NCBI RefSeq assembly: GCF_001463705.1
Contig: NZ_BBWH01000028.1
Span: 124,001 to 188,000, forward strand
Source of the DNA: Aureimonas sp. AU12
Lineage (GTDB): Bacteria; Pseudomonadota; Alphaproteobacteria; Rhizobiales; Rhizobiaceae
Direction of reading: 5' to 3'
DNA length: 64,000 bases
Positions 37,931 to 45,774 of the stretch are shown piece by piece; the stretch's first letter is position 1; every line of letters begins with the position of its first letter. The notes beneath the pieces are model-generated. The model worked only from the letters and a program-made list of their open reading frames with translations, ran no database searches and was not told the DNA's origin. Made by a program: the position numbers and the translations under genes.

Positions 37931-38521
37931 TCAGAAGGGGTTCCAGGTCGCCGACGGGGTCAGCTTGAGGTAGCCGACATTGACGCCGAGACGCGCGCCG
38001 AGGCCGGTCTTGATCGGCACGAGCGTGATGGAGTCGCGCTGCAGGAAGGTCATGCCGAGGCCGCCGACGAGGTAGGCGCTGCCTGTGACGCCGATATAGC
38101 GACCGTAGACGCCCTCGACCGAGGGCAGGTTGTAGACGAGCATCATGGTGCGGGCGCCGTCGCCGCCGGCATCGAAGCCGATCGAGGGGCCCTGCCAGTA
38201 GATCCGGTGCTCGCCGGCATTCTTGGTGAACAGCGTGCCCTCGCCGAAGCGCAGGCCGCCGATGAAGGCGCCCGAGCCCTCTTCGCCGAGAATGTAGCCG
38301 TTCGGCAGGCCCTTCTGCTGGAAGGCCTTCTCGATCACCGTGGCGAGGCCTCCGGCGGTGGAGCCGAAGAAGCGGTGCCCCTCGGTGACGATCTCGTCCA
38401 TCGTATAGCCGCTGGCCTGCTCCTGCGCGCTGGCGGGCGGTGGCGGAGCGACGGCGAGCAGCGCCGTTGCAGCCAGCAGGGCGAGCGACAGAGAACGGAT
38501 CTGACGGGCGATGCGGTTCAT
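37931..38521 (-). CDS. eipA: DUF1134 periplasmic envelope protein (EipA-like)
   Basis: This 196-residue exported protein has a signal peptide (SLALLAATALLAVAPPPPASA) and the DUF1134 core: GHRFFGSTAGGLATVIEKAF, GSGAFIGGLRFGEGTL, and the VYGRYIGVTGSAYLVGGLG block. EipA in Brucella is a periplasmic protein needed for envelope integrity and is linked to the CtrA regulon. Here the gene sits close to chpT and ctrA. It is divergent from chpT across about 305 bases. Confidence 0.9.
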   Translation of the reverse strand: MNRIARQIRSLSLALLAATALLAVAPPPPASAQEQASGYTMDEIVTEGHRFFGSTAGGLATVIEKAFQQKGLPNGYILGEEGSGAFIGGLRFGEGTLFTKNAGEHRIYWQGPSIGFDAGGDGARTMMLVYNLPSVEGVYGRYIGVTGSAYLVGGLGMTFLQRDSITLVPIKTGLGARLGVNVGYLKLTPSATWNPF

Positions 38522-38826
38522 CGGACGGCTCCTCGAAAGCGTGAGACGGCAATCGGATCCGTCACGGCGCCGGTGCGCCGCGTCGATCCGCGTCGATCCC
38601 CAGATTGCGCTCGCCATGGTTGCCAGAGTGTAAACGAGGGCATCGAAAGCGACGGTCGGGCCCTGAGCGGATCTGGGTCCACGCGCCACAGGGGGAGGCG
38701 AACCGTGGCGCGCACGCGCCACCTGGGGGGCGAAATTGCGGCGACGCCGCCGCGACTCTCGCCGCGATTCGCACGCCGTGTTACGGCGCTCGAAGAGTTC
38801 ACGCAATTTTAAGCAATTCAACGGCC
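38522..38826. promoter_or_regulatory. Divergent promoter region of eipA and chpT
   Basis: This 305-base region has no gene. It contains an 18-bp near-perfect palindrome GTGGCGCG-CA-CGCGCCAC at 38705-38722. A related sequence about 30 bases earlier (CACGCGCCACAGGGGGAGGCGAA, from about 38680) repeats the palindrome's right arm and flank. The repeats could bind a regulator shared by the two genes. No full CtrA box (TTAA-N7-TTAA) was seen. Confidence 0.45.
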
Positions 38827-39477
38827 ATGAACGGATCGACGATGACCAACCTGCCCGATATGTCCGCGCCGGATCTGGCGGCACTTCTCGCCAGCCGACT
38901 GTGCCACGACATCATCTCGCCGGTCGGCGCGGTGCAGGCGGGTCTCGAGCTCCTTGACGAAATGCCGAACGACCCCGAGGCGATGGCGCTGGTGCGCCGT
39001 TCCACGCACAGCGCCGTGACCAAGCTGCAGTTCGCCCGCGTCGCCTACGGCTCGTCGGGCTCGACGGTCGCGCAAATCGACATGGGCGACGCCAAGTCGG
39101 TGGCCGAGGGGTTGATGTCCTTCGAGAAGGCCGATCTCGCCTGGACCGGCGAGCGCGCCTACGTGCCTAAGAACATCGCCAAGCTGGTGCTGAACCTGGT
39201 GCTCGTCGCCAACGCCTCGGTGCCGCGCGGCCGCGAGGTCGAGGTGCAGATCGAGAAGCTGGAGCCGGCGGCCGAGATCACGATCACCGCCCGCGGCAAG
39301 CCGCTGCGCGTCCCCGCCCTGTTCCGCACGCTGGTGGCCGGCGAGACCCCGGCCGAGCCGATCGACGCCCACGGCATCCAGCAATATTACACGCTGCTGC
39401 TGGCGCGCGAATGCGGCCTGACGGTCACGCTCGACATCGTCGAGGAGATGGCGACCTTCACGGTTCGCCCGGCCTGA
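38827..39477 (+). CDS. chpT: Histidine phosphotransferase ChpT
   Basis: This 216-residue protein has the dimerising helical hairpin with the phospho-accepting histidine in RLCHDIISPVGAVQAGLELLDEM (about His27) and a degenerate ATPase-like C-terminal domain. ChpT passes phosphate from CckA to CtrA and CpdR in the alphaproteobacterial cell cycle. An ATG at 38842 (MTNLPDM) is an equally likely start. It is 165 bases upstream of a degenerate receiver gene and near ctrA, as in other rhizobia. Confidence 0.93.
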   Translation: MNGSTMTNLPDMSAPDLAALLASRLCHDIISPVGAVQAGLELLDEMPNDPEAMALVRRSTHSAVTKLQFARVAYGSSGSTVAQIDMGDAKSVAEGLMSFEKADLAWTGERAYVPKNIAKLVLNLVLVANASVPRGREVEVQIEKLEPAAEITITARGKPLRVPALFRTLVAGETPAEPIDAHGIQQYYTLLLARECGLTVTLDIVEEMATFTVRPA

Positions 39478-39641
39478 AGGACACCTCGTCCCGCCCGGTG
39501 GCGGGGCGGATGCCGACAGTTGGAGCGATCGGATTGACCGTTCCTTATCCGTTCTTGGCAACGGGTCCGAAAAGGATCTGCGCGTAGGGTTCTGCCGGTA
39601 CAAGGAACGGCGCCGGGGTGGCGCGACCGGGAGAGCCGACG

Positions 39642-40016
39642 ATGACGCAGTGCCTGGTGATCGACGATTCCAGCGTCGTGGTGAAGGTCGCAGCCCGGAT
39701 CCTGGGCGGCATCGACATCGAGACGACAGGCGCGGCCTCGCTCGCCGAAGCCGAGATGCTGCTCGCCAAGAGCGGCCTCTGCGAACTCGTGATCCTGTCG
39801 GCCGCCCTCGACGGGACGCCGGTGGAAGCGGCCGTGAAGGCGCTTCGCGCCAAGCCCGCCACCGCCAAGGCGGCCATCCTCGTCTCGCTCGTCGACGCCA
39901 ATCTCGGCGTCATGACCCGCGCCAAGCGGGCCGGGGCCAACGGTTTCATCTTCCGGCCCTTCGATCGCGCTTCGCTTCTCGCCTGGGTCGATCCGTTCGT
40001 GAAGGTCGCGGCCTGA
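39642..40016 (+). CDS. Degenerate receiver-domain protein (pseudo-receiver)
   Basis: This 124-residue protein has the CheY fold pattern with the acidic pair intact (VIDDS, D8-D9). The phosphoacceptor Asp is replaced: the aligned segment CELVILSAALDG has Ser53 at that place. The conserved Lys of beta-5 is Arg105 (GFIFRPFD). It probably cannot be phosphorylated normally and may act by binding a partner such as ChpT or CtrA, which is inference. The start has GGGAGAG upstream. It is convergent with ctrA, sharing a two-way terminator. Confidence 0.82.
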   Translation: MTQCLVIDDSSVVVKVAARILGGIDIETTGAASLAEAEMLLAKSGLCELVILSAALDGTPVEAAVKALRAKPATAKAAILVSLVDANLGVMTRAKRAGANGFIFRPFDRASLLAWVDPFVKVAA

Positions 40017-40028
40017 GACCGGACACCG

Positions 40029-40063
40029 AAAAGCCCGCGGTCCTTGAGGGGACGGCGGGCTTT
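40029..40063. terminator. Bidirectional intrinsic terminator between the pseudo-receiver gene and ctrA
   Basis: AAAGCCCGC pairs with GCGGGCTTT around an inner GTCC/GGAC stem and a short loop. The outer arms are A- and T-rich, so it can end transcripts from both convergent genes. It lies 12 bases past the receiver stop and 32 bases past the ctrA stop. Confidence 0.8.
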
Positions 40064-40094
40064 GGGTTCGTCGCGGCTCTACGGGATGCGAAGA

Positions 40095-40793
40095 TCAGGC
40101 GGCGCGGGTGTCGGCTTCCGGCTCGCGCAGCACGTAGCCGCGGCCCCAGACCGTTTCGATGTAGTTCTTGCCCTCGGTGGCGGTCGCCAGCTTCTTGCGC
40201 AGCTTGCAGATGAAGACGTCGATGATCTTCAGCTCGGGCTCGTCCATGCCGCCGTAGAGGTGGTTGAGGAACATTTCCTTCGTCAGCGTCGTGCCCTTGC
40301 GCAGCGAGAGCAGCTCGAGCATGGCGTATTCCTTGCCCGTCAGGTGAACCCGCTGGCCGTTGACCTCGACGGTCTTGGCATCGAGATTGACCGTCAGGTC
40401 GCCGGTGTTGATGACCGACTGGGCATGGCCCTTGGAGCGACGCACGATGGCGTGGATCCGGGCGACGAGCTCGTCCTTGTGGAAGGGCTTCGTCATGTAG
40501 TCGTCGGCACCGAACCCCAGGCCCCGAACCTTGTCCTCGATGCCGGCCATGCCGGAGAGGATCAGGATCGGCGTCTTCACCTTCGACAGACGCAGCGTCC
40601 GCAGGACCTCGTAACCCGACATGTCGGGCAAGTTGAGGTCGAGGAGGATGATGTCGTAGTCGTAGAGCTTGCCGAGATCGACGCCTTCCTCACCCAGATC
40701 GGTGGTGTAGACGTTGAAGCTTTCGGACTTGAGCATGAGTTCGATGCTCTGCGCGACGGCGCTGTCATCCTCGATCAAAAGAACGCGCATCAC
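40095..40793 (-). CDS. ctrA: Cell-cycle response regulator CtrA
   Basis: This 232-residue OmpR-type regulator is nearly identical to rhizobial CtrA. The receiver has D51 ([13 protein letters not shown]) and K102-region TKPFHKDEL. The DNA-binding winged helix contains [32 protein letters not shown] and ends in [12 protein letters not shown]. Phosphorylated via CckA-ChpT, it controls cell division, replication initiation and motility genes. The upstream region has TTAACCAT-type half sites that suggest autoregulation. Confidence 0.97.
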   Translation of the reverse strand: MMRVLLIEDDSAVAQSIELMLKSESFNVYTTDLGEEGVDLGKLYDYDIILLDLNLPDMSGYEVLRTLRLSKVKTPILILSGMAGIEDKVRGLGFGADDYMTKPFHKDELVARIHAIVRRSKGHAQSVINTGDLTVNLDAKTVEVNGQRVHLTGKEYAMLELLSLRKGTTLTKEMFLNHLYGGMDEPELKIIDVFICKLRKKLATATEGKNYIETVWGRGYVLREPEADTRAA

Positions 40794-41166
40794 TTAATCC
40801 TCTGCATCAGCCCGGCGGGAACACAGTTCCGACTAGGTTGGAGTTCGTATTTGAGCCGGCTTAGAGCTTGGCACTGAATGGTTAACAATGCCTTCAAGTC
40901 CGCTCGTTCCATCAACCTAATCTTTTCGGTCTGAGACCGTTCTGCGCGTCACAATCCGCGGCGGGTGACAATCCGCAAACCATGCGCAGGGACCGGAGAG
41001 TTCTAATCAAGCAATTTACTCAGCCTTAAATCCTTGGCGCCTATGATTAACGGTGCGCGTAAACAGGTGGTTAAGATCTAGCCTTTGAGGCTTGCCCGAA
41101 GCCGCAGACTGCACCGCAGCACGGGGTTTCATGTCCAGAAGCCCTAGGAACAGGAGAGTGGGCTCG
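40794..41166. promoter_or_regulatory. Divergent promoter region of ctrA and the fliJ-like gene
   Basis: This 373-base region is AT-richer than its surroundings. It holds several TTAA half sites: ATGGTTAAC at 40878, GATTAACGG near 41045 and TGGTTAAG near 41069. It also has a direct repeat GT[C/G]ACAATCCGC at 40948-40959 and 40965-40976. CtrA binds TTAA-N7-TTAA or TTAACCAT, so autoregulation is likely. No intact TTAA-N7-TTAA was found. Confidence 0.55.
40878..40885. promoter_or_regulatory. Candidate CtrA half site (TTAACCAT on minus strand)
   Basis: ATGGTTAA here is the exact reverse complement of the TTAACCAT CtrA half motif and lies 85 bases upstream of the ctrA start. One eight-base match is weak evidence alone; the location in the ctrA promoter makes it credible. 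Confidence 0.45.
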
Positions 41167-41526
41167 ATGTCGAAACGTGACAACCTCATGCGTCTGACGC
41201 GTTTCAAGGTGGCCGAGAAGCGCCGCCAAGTGGACCAGCTGCAGATGATGCTCGGCGAGTTCGAGCGGATGGCCGGCGAGCTCGACGCCCAGATTGCCAA
41301 CGAGGAAAAGAAGTCGGGCATCACCGACATCACCCATTTCGCCTACCCGACCTTCGCCAAGGCCGCCCGCACCCGCCGCGACAACCTGATGAATTCGGTG
41401 GGCGACCTGCGCATCCAGATGAACGCGGCCCGAATCGCGCTCGAAGAGGCCGAGGCCGAACTGTCCAACGCCGAGAAGCTCGAGCAGCGCGACGGCGACG
41501 ACCGGCGCTCGGTCGCGGTGGCCTGA
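41167..41526 (+). CDS. fliJ: FliJ-like flagellar export chaperone
   Basis: This 119-residue protein is a two-helix coiled coil, with positions 1-45 (MSKRDNLMRLTRFKVAEKRRQVDQLQ...) and 60-110 (RTRRDNLMNSVGDLRIQMNAARIALEEAEAEL). Size and pattern fit FliJ-family proteins, which ferry flagellar substrates or stimulate the export ATPase. Rhizobial genomes carry this gene divergent from ctrA. An upstream in-frame start exists, but MSKRDNLM is the usual N-terminus. Confidence 0.8.
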   Translation: MSKRDNLMRLTRFKVAEKRRQVDQLQMMLGEFERMAGELDAQIANEEKKSGITDITHFAYPTFAKAARTRRDNLMNSVGDLRIQMNAARIALEEAEAELSNAEKLEQRDGDDRRSVAVA

Positions 41527-41532
41527 TCTGGC

Positions 41533-41550
41533 GGAGCCCGCTAGGGCTCC
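41533..41550 (+). terminator. Hairpin after the fliJ-like gene
   Basis: GGAGCCC and GGGCTCC form a perfect 7-bp stem with loop GCTA seven bases after the stop. A pyrimidine-rich tail (CTCTCTCTTG) follows at distance, without a strict T-run. Confidence 0.55.
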
Positions 41551-41764
41551 CGATCGCCTCTCTCTTGAGTTGTGCCGGTGGTTCGGCGGCCCCATGCGTG
41601 AAGCATGCCGGGCCGCTTCGTCGTTTCGGCGGTGGATGCCTCAAAGGCGCGTCGCTGACAGCACGGAATGGGGGGAAAGCCTCTTCGGCCGCACCAAACG
41701 CCACAAACGAAAAGACCGGCACGAGGCCGGTCCGTTCGATCGTCTGGTCGAGGACCGGCTTCCC

Positions 41765-42055
41765 CTAGTGGAAGTCGATCTTCTTTCGGTATTCCTGCAG
41801 CTGCGTCGTGCGCAGGCCCGCCAGCCCATGGCTGTCGATCGACACCTGCCAGGACAGGAATTCCTCGACCGTCAGGGTATAGCGGGAGCACGCCTCGTCG
41901 AGACTCAGCAACCCCCCGCGCACTGCGGCGACGACCTCCGCCTTGCGGCGGATGACCCAGCGCCTCGTGTTCGAGGGCGGGAGATCGGCGATCGTCAGCG
42001 GGCTCCCATCGGGGCCGATGACGTATTTGACTCTCGGTCTAACCTGATCGGTCAT
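41765..42055 (-). CDS. sciP: CtrA inhibitor SciP (DUF1153)
   Basis: This 96-residue protein opens MTDQVRPRVKYVIGPDGSPL and contains a helix-turn-helix (RRKAEVVAAVRGGLLSLDEA, then SRYTLTVEEFLSWQ). The match to Caulobacter SciP is close over the full length. SciP binds CtrA and blocks its transcription activation in early cell-cycle stages. Its presence next to ctrA, chpT and fliJ-like makes a compact cell-cycle locus. A likely promoter lies in the AT-rich 42056-42200 stretch. Confidence 0.95.
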   Translation of the reverse strand: MTDQVRPRVKYVIGPDGSPLTIADLPPSNTRRWVIRRKAEVVAAVRGGLLSLDEACSRYTLTVEEFLSWQVSIDSHGLAGLRTTQLQEYRKKIDFH

Positions 42056-42314
42056 TGAACTCTCTACAATTACGCAAAGACCTAATCGCCCCCGACCTTA
42101 GCCTTCCGCTTCTAAAAATTCCGCTAAGCCTCTCAAAACAATTCGAGAAGAGCTTGAGCCAAATGCGAAGCGACGGGCGTCACAGTTTCAGCGGTTTGTC
42201 TTGCCAGAGAGCCGCGGCAGTCGCCTTGATCCCTCGTGCAGTTGGCACGATGGCAGGTCGGGATTAAAAGAAACGACAACGCCGACCGAGATCGGCATCC
42301 GAAGAGTGGTTGCC

Positions 42315-43499
42315 ATGCGAAACAGCCTCGATCTGCCGAAGTCGCCGGCGGACACGCGCGTCGTGGTCGCCATGTCCGGCGGCGTCGATTCCTCCGTCAC
42401 GGCCGCGATTCTGAAGGCCGAGGGCTACGATGTCGTCGGAATCACCCTGCAGCTCTACGACGGCGGCGCAACGCCCAAGCGCGCCGGCGCCTGCTGCGCC
42501 GGCCAGGACATCGCCGACGCCCGCCGCACGGCCGAGATCCTCGCCGTCCCGCATTACGTCCTCGACTACGAGCAGCGCTTCCGCGAATCGGTGATCGATC
42601 CGTTCGCGGCGAGCTATCTGGCGGGCGAGACGCCGATTCCCTGCGTCGCCTGCAACCAGACGGTGAAGTTTCGCGATCTGCTGGCCACCGCGCAGGACCT
42701 CGGCGCCGATGCGCTCGCCACCGGCCACTACATCGAATCGCGAGCGAACGGCGACCATCGCTCGCTCTACCGCCCCGCCGATCTCGACCGCGACCAGAGC
42801 TACTTCCTCTATGCGACGACGCAGGCGCAGATCGACTACCTGCGCTTTCCCTTGGGCGGCCTCACCAAGCCCGAGACGCGCGCCATCGCCGAACGCCATG
42901 GGCTCGGCGTCGCCTCCAAGCCCGACAGCCAGGACATCTGCTTCGTCTCGAAGGGTCGCTACAGCGACGTGATCACCAAGCTGCGGCCCGATGCCGGCGC
43001 GCCCGGCGATCTCGTCCATGTCGATGGCCGCGTGCTCGGCCGGCACGAGGGGATCCTGCATTTCACGGTGGGCCAGCGCCGGGGTCTCGGCGTTTCCTCC
43101 GGCGAGCCGCTCTACGTCGTCGCCATCGATGCGCGGGCGGCGCGGGTGACGGTCGGCCCGCGCGAGGCGCTGCAGACGCGTCGTCTCGCGCTGCGCTCGA
43201 TCAACTGGCTGGGCGAGGGCACGGCGATCGACGCCGCGCTCGCCGGCAGGCCGGTCTTCGTCAAGATCCGCTCGACCCGCCCGCCCGCGCCCGCGCGGCT
43301 GGTGGAGGACGGCGGCGAGGTGATGGTGGAACTCGGCGCCGGCGAAGAGGGTGTCTCGCCGGGACAGGCCTGCGTCTTCTACGCCGGGGAGGGCGCCGGT
43401 GTTCAGGTGCTCGGCGGCGGCATCATCGCGCGCACCGAGCCGGTGCGGGTGGAGGCACCGGCCACGATGGCGGGAGCGGAGGCGACGCTCGTCGCCTGA
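42315..43499 (+). CDS. mnmA: tRNA-specific 2-thiouridylase MnmA
   Basis: This 394-residue enzyme has the PP-loop SGGVDSS (21-27), the catalytic cysteines in [14 protein letters not shown]-like and [11 protein letters not shown] segments, and the [16 protein letters not shown] motif. A C-terminal beta-barrel holds the tRNA. It thiolates U34 of tRNA-Lys, -Glu and -Gln. The ATG at 42315 fits the family's usual length; the frame is open 114 bases further upstream with non-conserved sequence. Confidence 0.95.
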   Translation: MRNSLDLPKSPADTRVVVAMSGGVDSSVTAAILKAEGYDVVGITLQLYDGGATPKRAGACCAGQDIADARRTAEILAVPHYVLDYEQRFRESVIDPFAASYLAGETPIPCVACNQTVKFRDLLATAQDLGADALATGHYIESRANGDHRSLYRPADLDRDQSYFLYATTQAQIDYLRFPLGGLTKPETRAIAERHGLGVASKPDSQDICFVSKGRYSDVITKLRPDAGAPGDLVHVDGRVLGRHEGILHFTVGQRRGLGVSSGEPLYVVAIDARAARVTVGPREALQTRRLALRSINWLGEGTAIDAALAGRPVFVKIRSTRPPAPARLVEDGGEVMVELGAGEEGVSPGQACVFYAGEGAGVQVLGGGIIARTEPVRVEAPATMAGAEATLVA

Positions 43500-43503
43500 G
43501 GCG

Positions 43504-44457
43504 TCAGTCGCCGCGGCGCGGCGAGGCGGCCGCGAGGATCCGCACGGTCTCTACGGCTTCGCTCGCGCCGGTGCGCGGCGTCTCGCGGGTTTCCACGCAG
43601 TGGATGAAATGGCGCAGCTCGCGGTCGAGCGGCAGGCCCGGCACCGTCTCCAGATGCTCGGCGTCGCCGTTGCGGAACGTGAAGCCGTTTTCGGTGCGCC
43701 GCACCTGATGGGCATAGAGCGCCAGCTTCTGACCCTCGGGCGCCAGGTCGTCGAAGGTGATCATGCCCTCGGTACCGACCACCGAGAACCGCCGGTCGCG
43801 ATAGGGCGACACGCGCGAGACGTGGATCTCGGCGGTGAGGCCGCCGGCAAACGTCATGGCGATATCGGCGACGTCGGTCTCGTCGCTGAGCACCGTGCGG
43901 CGCAGCGTCTCGATGCGCTCCGGCGCCGAGCCGGCCATGTGGAGCACCAGCGAGAGATCGTGCGGCGCGAGATCCCAGACGACGTCCATGCCCAGGAAAC
44001 GCCCGAGCCCGAGCCGGGTCGAGACGATGTGGCGGACCTCGCCGATCCGCCCCTCGCGGACCACCGCGTCGAGCCGCTCGAAGACGGGATGGAAGCGCAG
44101 GACATGCCCGACCATCAGCAGCCGGCCATGCTCGCTCGCGGCGCGCGCCGTCTCAGTGGCGTCCACGGGGTCGAGCCCGATCGGCTTCTCGATGAGCACG
44201 TCCTTGCCGGCGGCGAAGGCGCGGCGCGCGGTCGGCCCATGCAGGCGCGGCGGCATGGCCAGCACGAGCGCGTCGATGGTGCGATCCTCGATCAGCTGGT
44301 CGAGCGGCAGCGCGGGCACCTCGTAGCGCGCGGAAAGATCGGCGGCGCGCGTGGGATCGGCGTCGGAAATCGCGGCGAGGGCGCCGATCTCGTGCAGGGT
44401 GCGCACGTGATTCTGGCCCCACTGGCCGCAGCCGACCACCGCCAAACGCTTCGTCAT
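43504..44457 (-). CDS. Gfo/Idh/MocA-family oxidoreductase
   Basis: This 317-residue protein has an N-terminal NAD(P)-binding Rossmann fold (RLAVVGCGQWGQNHVRTL) and the EKPIGLDPVDA motif with the conserved catalytic Lys. The C-terminal substrate domain contains WDLAPHDLSLVLHM. Substrates in the family are sugars, inositols or nucleotide sugars; the FLGMDVVWDLAPHD segment is typical of nucleotide-sugar dehydrogenases of surface-polysaccharide pathways, but no partner genes are present. A GAGGATC site precedes the ATG at 44457. It ends 4 bases from the mnmA stop (convergent). Confidence 0.88.
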   Translation of the reverse strand: MTKRLAVVGCGQWGQNHVRTLHEIGALAAISDADPTRAADLSARYEVPALPLDQLIEDRTIDALVLAMPPRLHGPTARRAFAAGKDVLIEKPIGLDPVDATETARAASEHGRLLMVGHVLRFHPVFERLDAVVREGRIGEVRHIVSTRLGLGRFLGMDVVWDLAPHDLSLVLHMAGSAPERIETLRRTVLSDETDVADIAMTFAGGLTAEIHVSRVSPYRDRRFSVVGTEGMITFDDLAPEGQKLALYAHQVRRTENGFTFRNGDAEHLETVPGLPLDRELRHFIHCVETRETPRTGASEAVETVRILAAASPRRGD

Positions 44458-44575
44458 TCCGGATCCTCGCGATCGCACCTGTCTGCGGGCGTGCCTATCG
44501 CCCGAAGCGCAATGCCGCAAGCTGGCTGCGCGAAGCGGCAAGGTGAATGCCGAGCGTGATGTTGATGAGAGGGGG

Positions 44576-44619
44576 GGTGGCGATGGGTGGACTTGAACCA
44601 CCGACCTCCGGGTTATGAA
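44576..44619. repeat. attL: 44-bp direct repeat, displaced tRNA-Met 3' fragment
   Basis: The sequence is identical over 44 bases to 60527-60570. Read on the minus strand it is the tRNA-Met 3' half from the anticodon loop to the discriminator base, but lacks the 5' half. The base just outside differs (G44575 against T60526), so the last A of an encoded CCA is present only at the right end. Confidence 0.93.
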
Positions 44620-44880
44620 GACGATTGGCAATCCAGCTTTTAAAAGGGTTTGAGCCCTCATGTTGCGAACATGTTGCGTTTTTTGTGCGTCGATGGCCTG
44701 TGCGTTCTCTGTCGTTCTATATCCGTATCGTACGAATTGTGTGACGCAACCGAGCTTTTAGGTACGCCGGTTCCCAGCTGCCACACCTTGTCCCTCGTTG
44801 TGTCCTGTACGCGCAAAAGCCTTGCTGTTCCTGCATCCACGGATATGTTCAGAGACAAATATCCTGGACTGGAGAATCGT
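44620..44880. promoter_or_regulatory. Left-end non-coding region with candidate integrase arm sites
   Basis: Two direct copies of ATGTTGCG occur at 44660-44667 and 44671-44678, 11 bases apart. The same motif recurs twice near the right end (60378 and 60390). Paired short direct repeats inside both att ends are typical arm-type integrase sites. The rest is AT-rich leader of the Fic operon. Confidence 0.55.
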
Positions 44881-45099
44881 ATGGCCGAACGCAAATCAGC
44901 CTTGAAGAGAGCGCCTGCGCGCCCCGAGCTGGAAGCGAAGCTGGCAAATGCGCGTACCGTAGTTTTGACCGAAGAGCAGCTACGGGAGCAGCGCGCAAGT
45001 TTCGTTTACGGGAACGCTCCTAAGGGATCGCGGATCACCCGGGAGTCAGCCCAGCGTGCGACTACTCATGTTAGAATTGGCGTCCAAGAGCCTGTGTAG
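44881..45099 (+). CDS. Small partner protein of Fic (probable antitoxin)
   Basis: This 72-residue basic protein lies 6 bases upstream of the fic gene, with GGAG eight bases before its ATG. Small proteins in this position often inhibit Fic enzymes through a helix with S/T-x3-E-G/N. Here residues 40-45 read SFVYGN, matching Ser and Gly/Asn but with Gly where the inhibitory Glu would be. The protein is therefore either a variant inhibitor or a different type of partner. Proteins with an xxSFVYGNAP segment next to Fic genes recur in bacteria as far as I recall, which supports a pair. Confidence 0.65.
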   Translation: MAERKSALKRAPARPELEAKLANARTVVLTEEQLREQRASFVYGNAPKGSRITRESAQRATTHVRIGVQEPV

Positions 45100-45105
45100 C
45101 TTGAT

Positions 45106-45756
45106 ATGATCGTTCTTGAGGATGAGGACCCGGAGCTTTATGACCGTGTACAGGAGCAAAATCTAGGCCGACAGTATAGTCTAATGCTGAATTGCATTGA
45201 GATTGGTCTCAAGCAAGGTCCTAGATCATTTGACAGGTCTTTGCTCTGGTCCTTAAACCATGTCGCAGTGGCAAATATATCGGCTTTTGGTGGGAGATTT
45301 CGCCAAGAGCCGATATATGTAGGCGATCACAAGCCACCCCATTTCAATGAGGTGGGTGATTGGATGGATCGGTTTATTTCGACGGTTCAAGAAAATTGGT
45401 ACATTTGGACGCCCACTGAGTTGGCTGCATACGGATTGTGGCGCCTCAATTGGATCCATCCATTTGTTGAGGGAAACGGCCGGACTGCAAGAGCTGTCTG
45501 CTACTTCTTGCTATGTGTTCGAAGTGGAGCCTTGCAGCCCGGGAAGCGCATACTCCCTGAGCGTATTCGCGACGCTCGAGATGGCTATGAGCAAGCCTTA
45601 ATCGCTGCTGATACCGCTTGGGATGCCGGGCATCTCGACTTTACAGATATGGAAGACTATCTCGCGGTCTTGGTCCAAGCGCAGATCGACGATGAAGGCC
45701 TCCCATACGAGGGTGGCGCCGTAGACCAGCCGAGCGAAAATAATCAGCCTAGCTGA
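45106..45756 (+). CDS. Fic-domain AMPylase-type protein
   Basis: This 216-residue protein has an intact Fic motif HPFVEGNGRTAR (His118), the usual preceding flap region (REPIYVGDHKPPHF) and an N-terminal helical part. Fic enzymes transfer AMP or other nucleotide parts onto proteins and often act as toxins, for example on gyrase. The Glu in the motif's acidic position (E instead of D) is also found in active members. Base composition is clearly lower in GC than the chromosome. It is an accessory gene of the satellite, between attL and the integrase, and ends near the convergent integrase stop. Confidence 0.9.
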   Translation: MIVLEDEDPELYDRVQEQNLGRQYSLMLNCIEIGLKQGPRSFDRSLLWSLNHVAVANISAFGGRFRQEPIYVGDHKPPHFNEVGDWMDRFISTVQENWYIWTPTELAAYGLWRLNWIHPFVEGNGRTARAVCYFLLCVRSGALQPGKRILPERIRDARDGYEQALIAADTAWDAGHLDFTDMEDYLAVLVQAQIDDEGLPYEGGAVDQPSENNQPS

Positions 45757-45774
45757 AAATATGCGTTCAGACGT

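Noticed and set aside
44576-44619. Left tRNA-like sequence as a functional tRNA
   Set aside because: It lacks the 5' half (acceptor, D arm and half the anticodon stem); it is only the displaced 3' piece.
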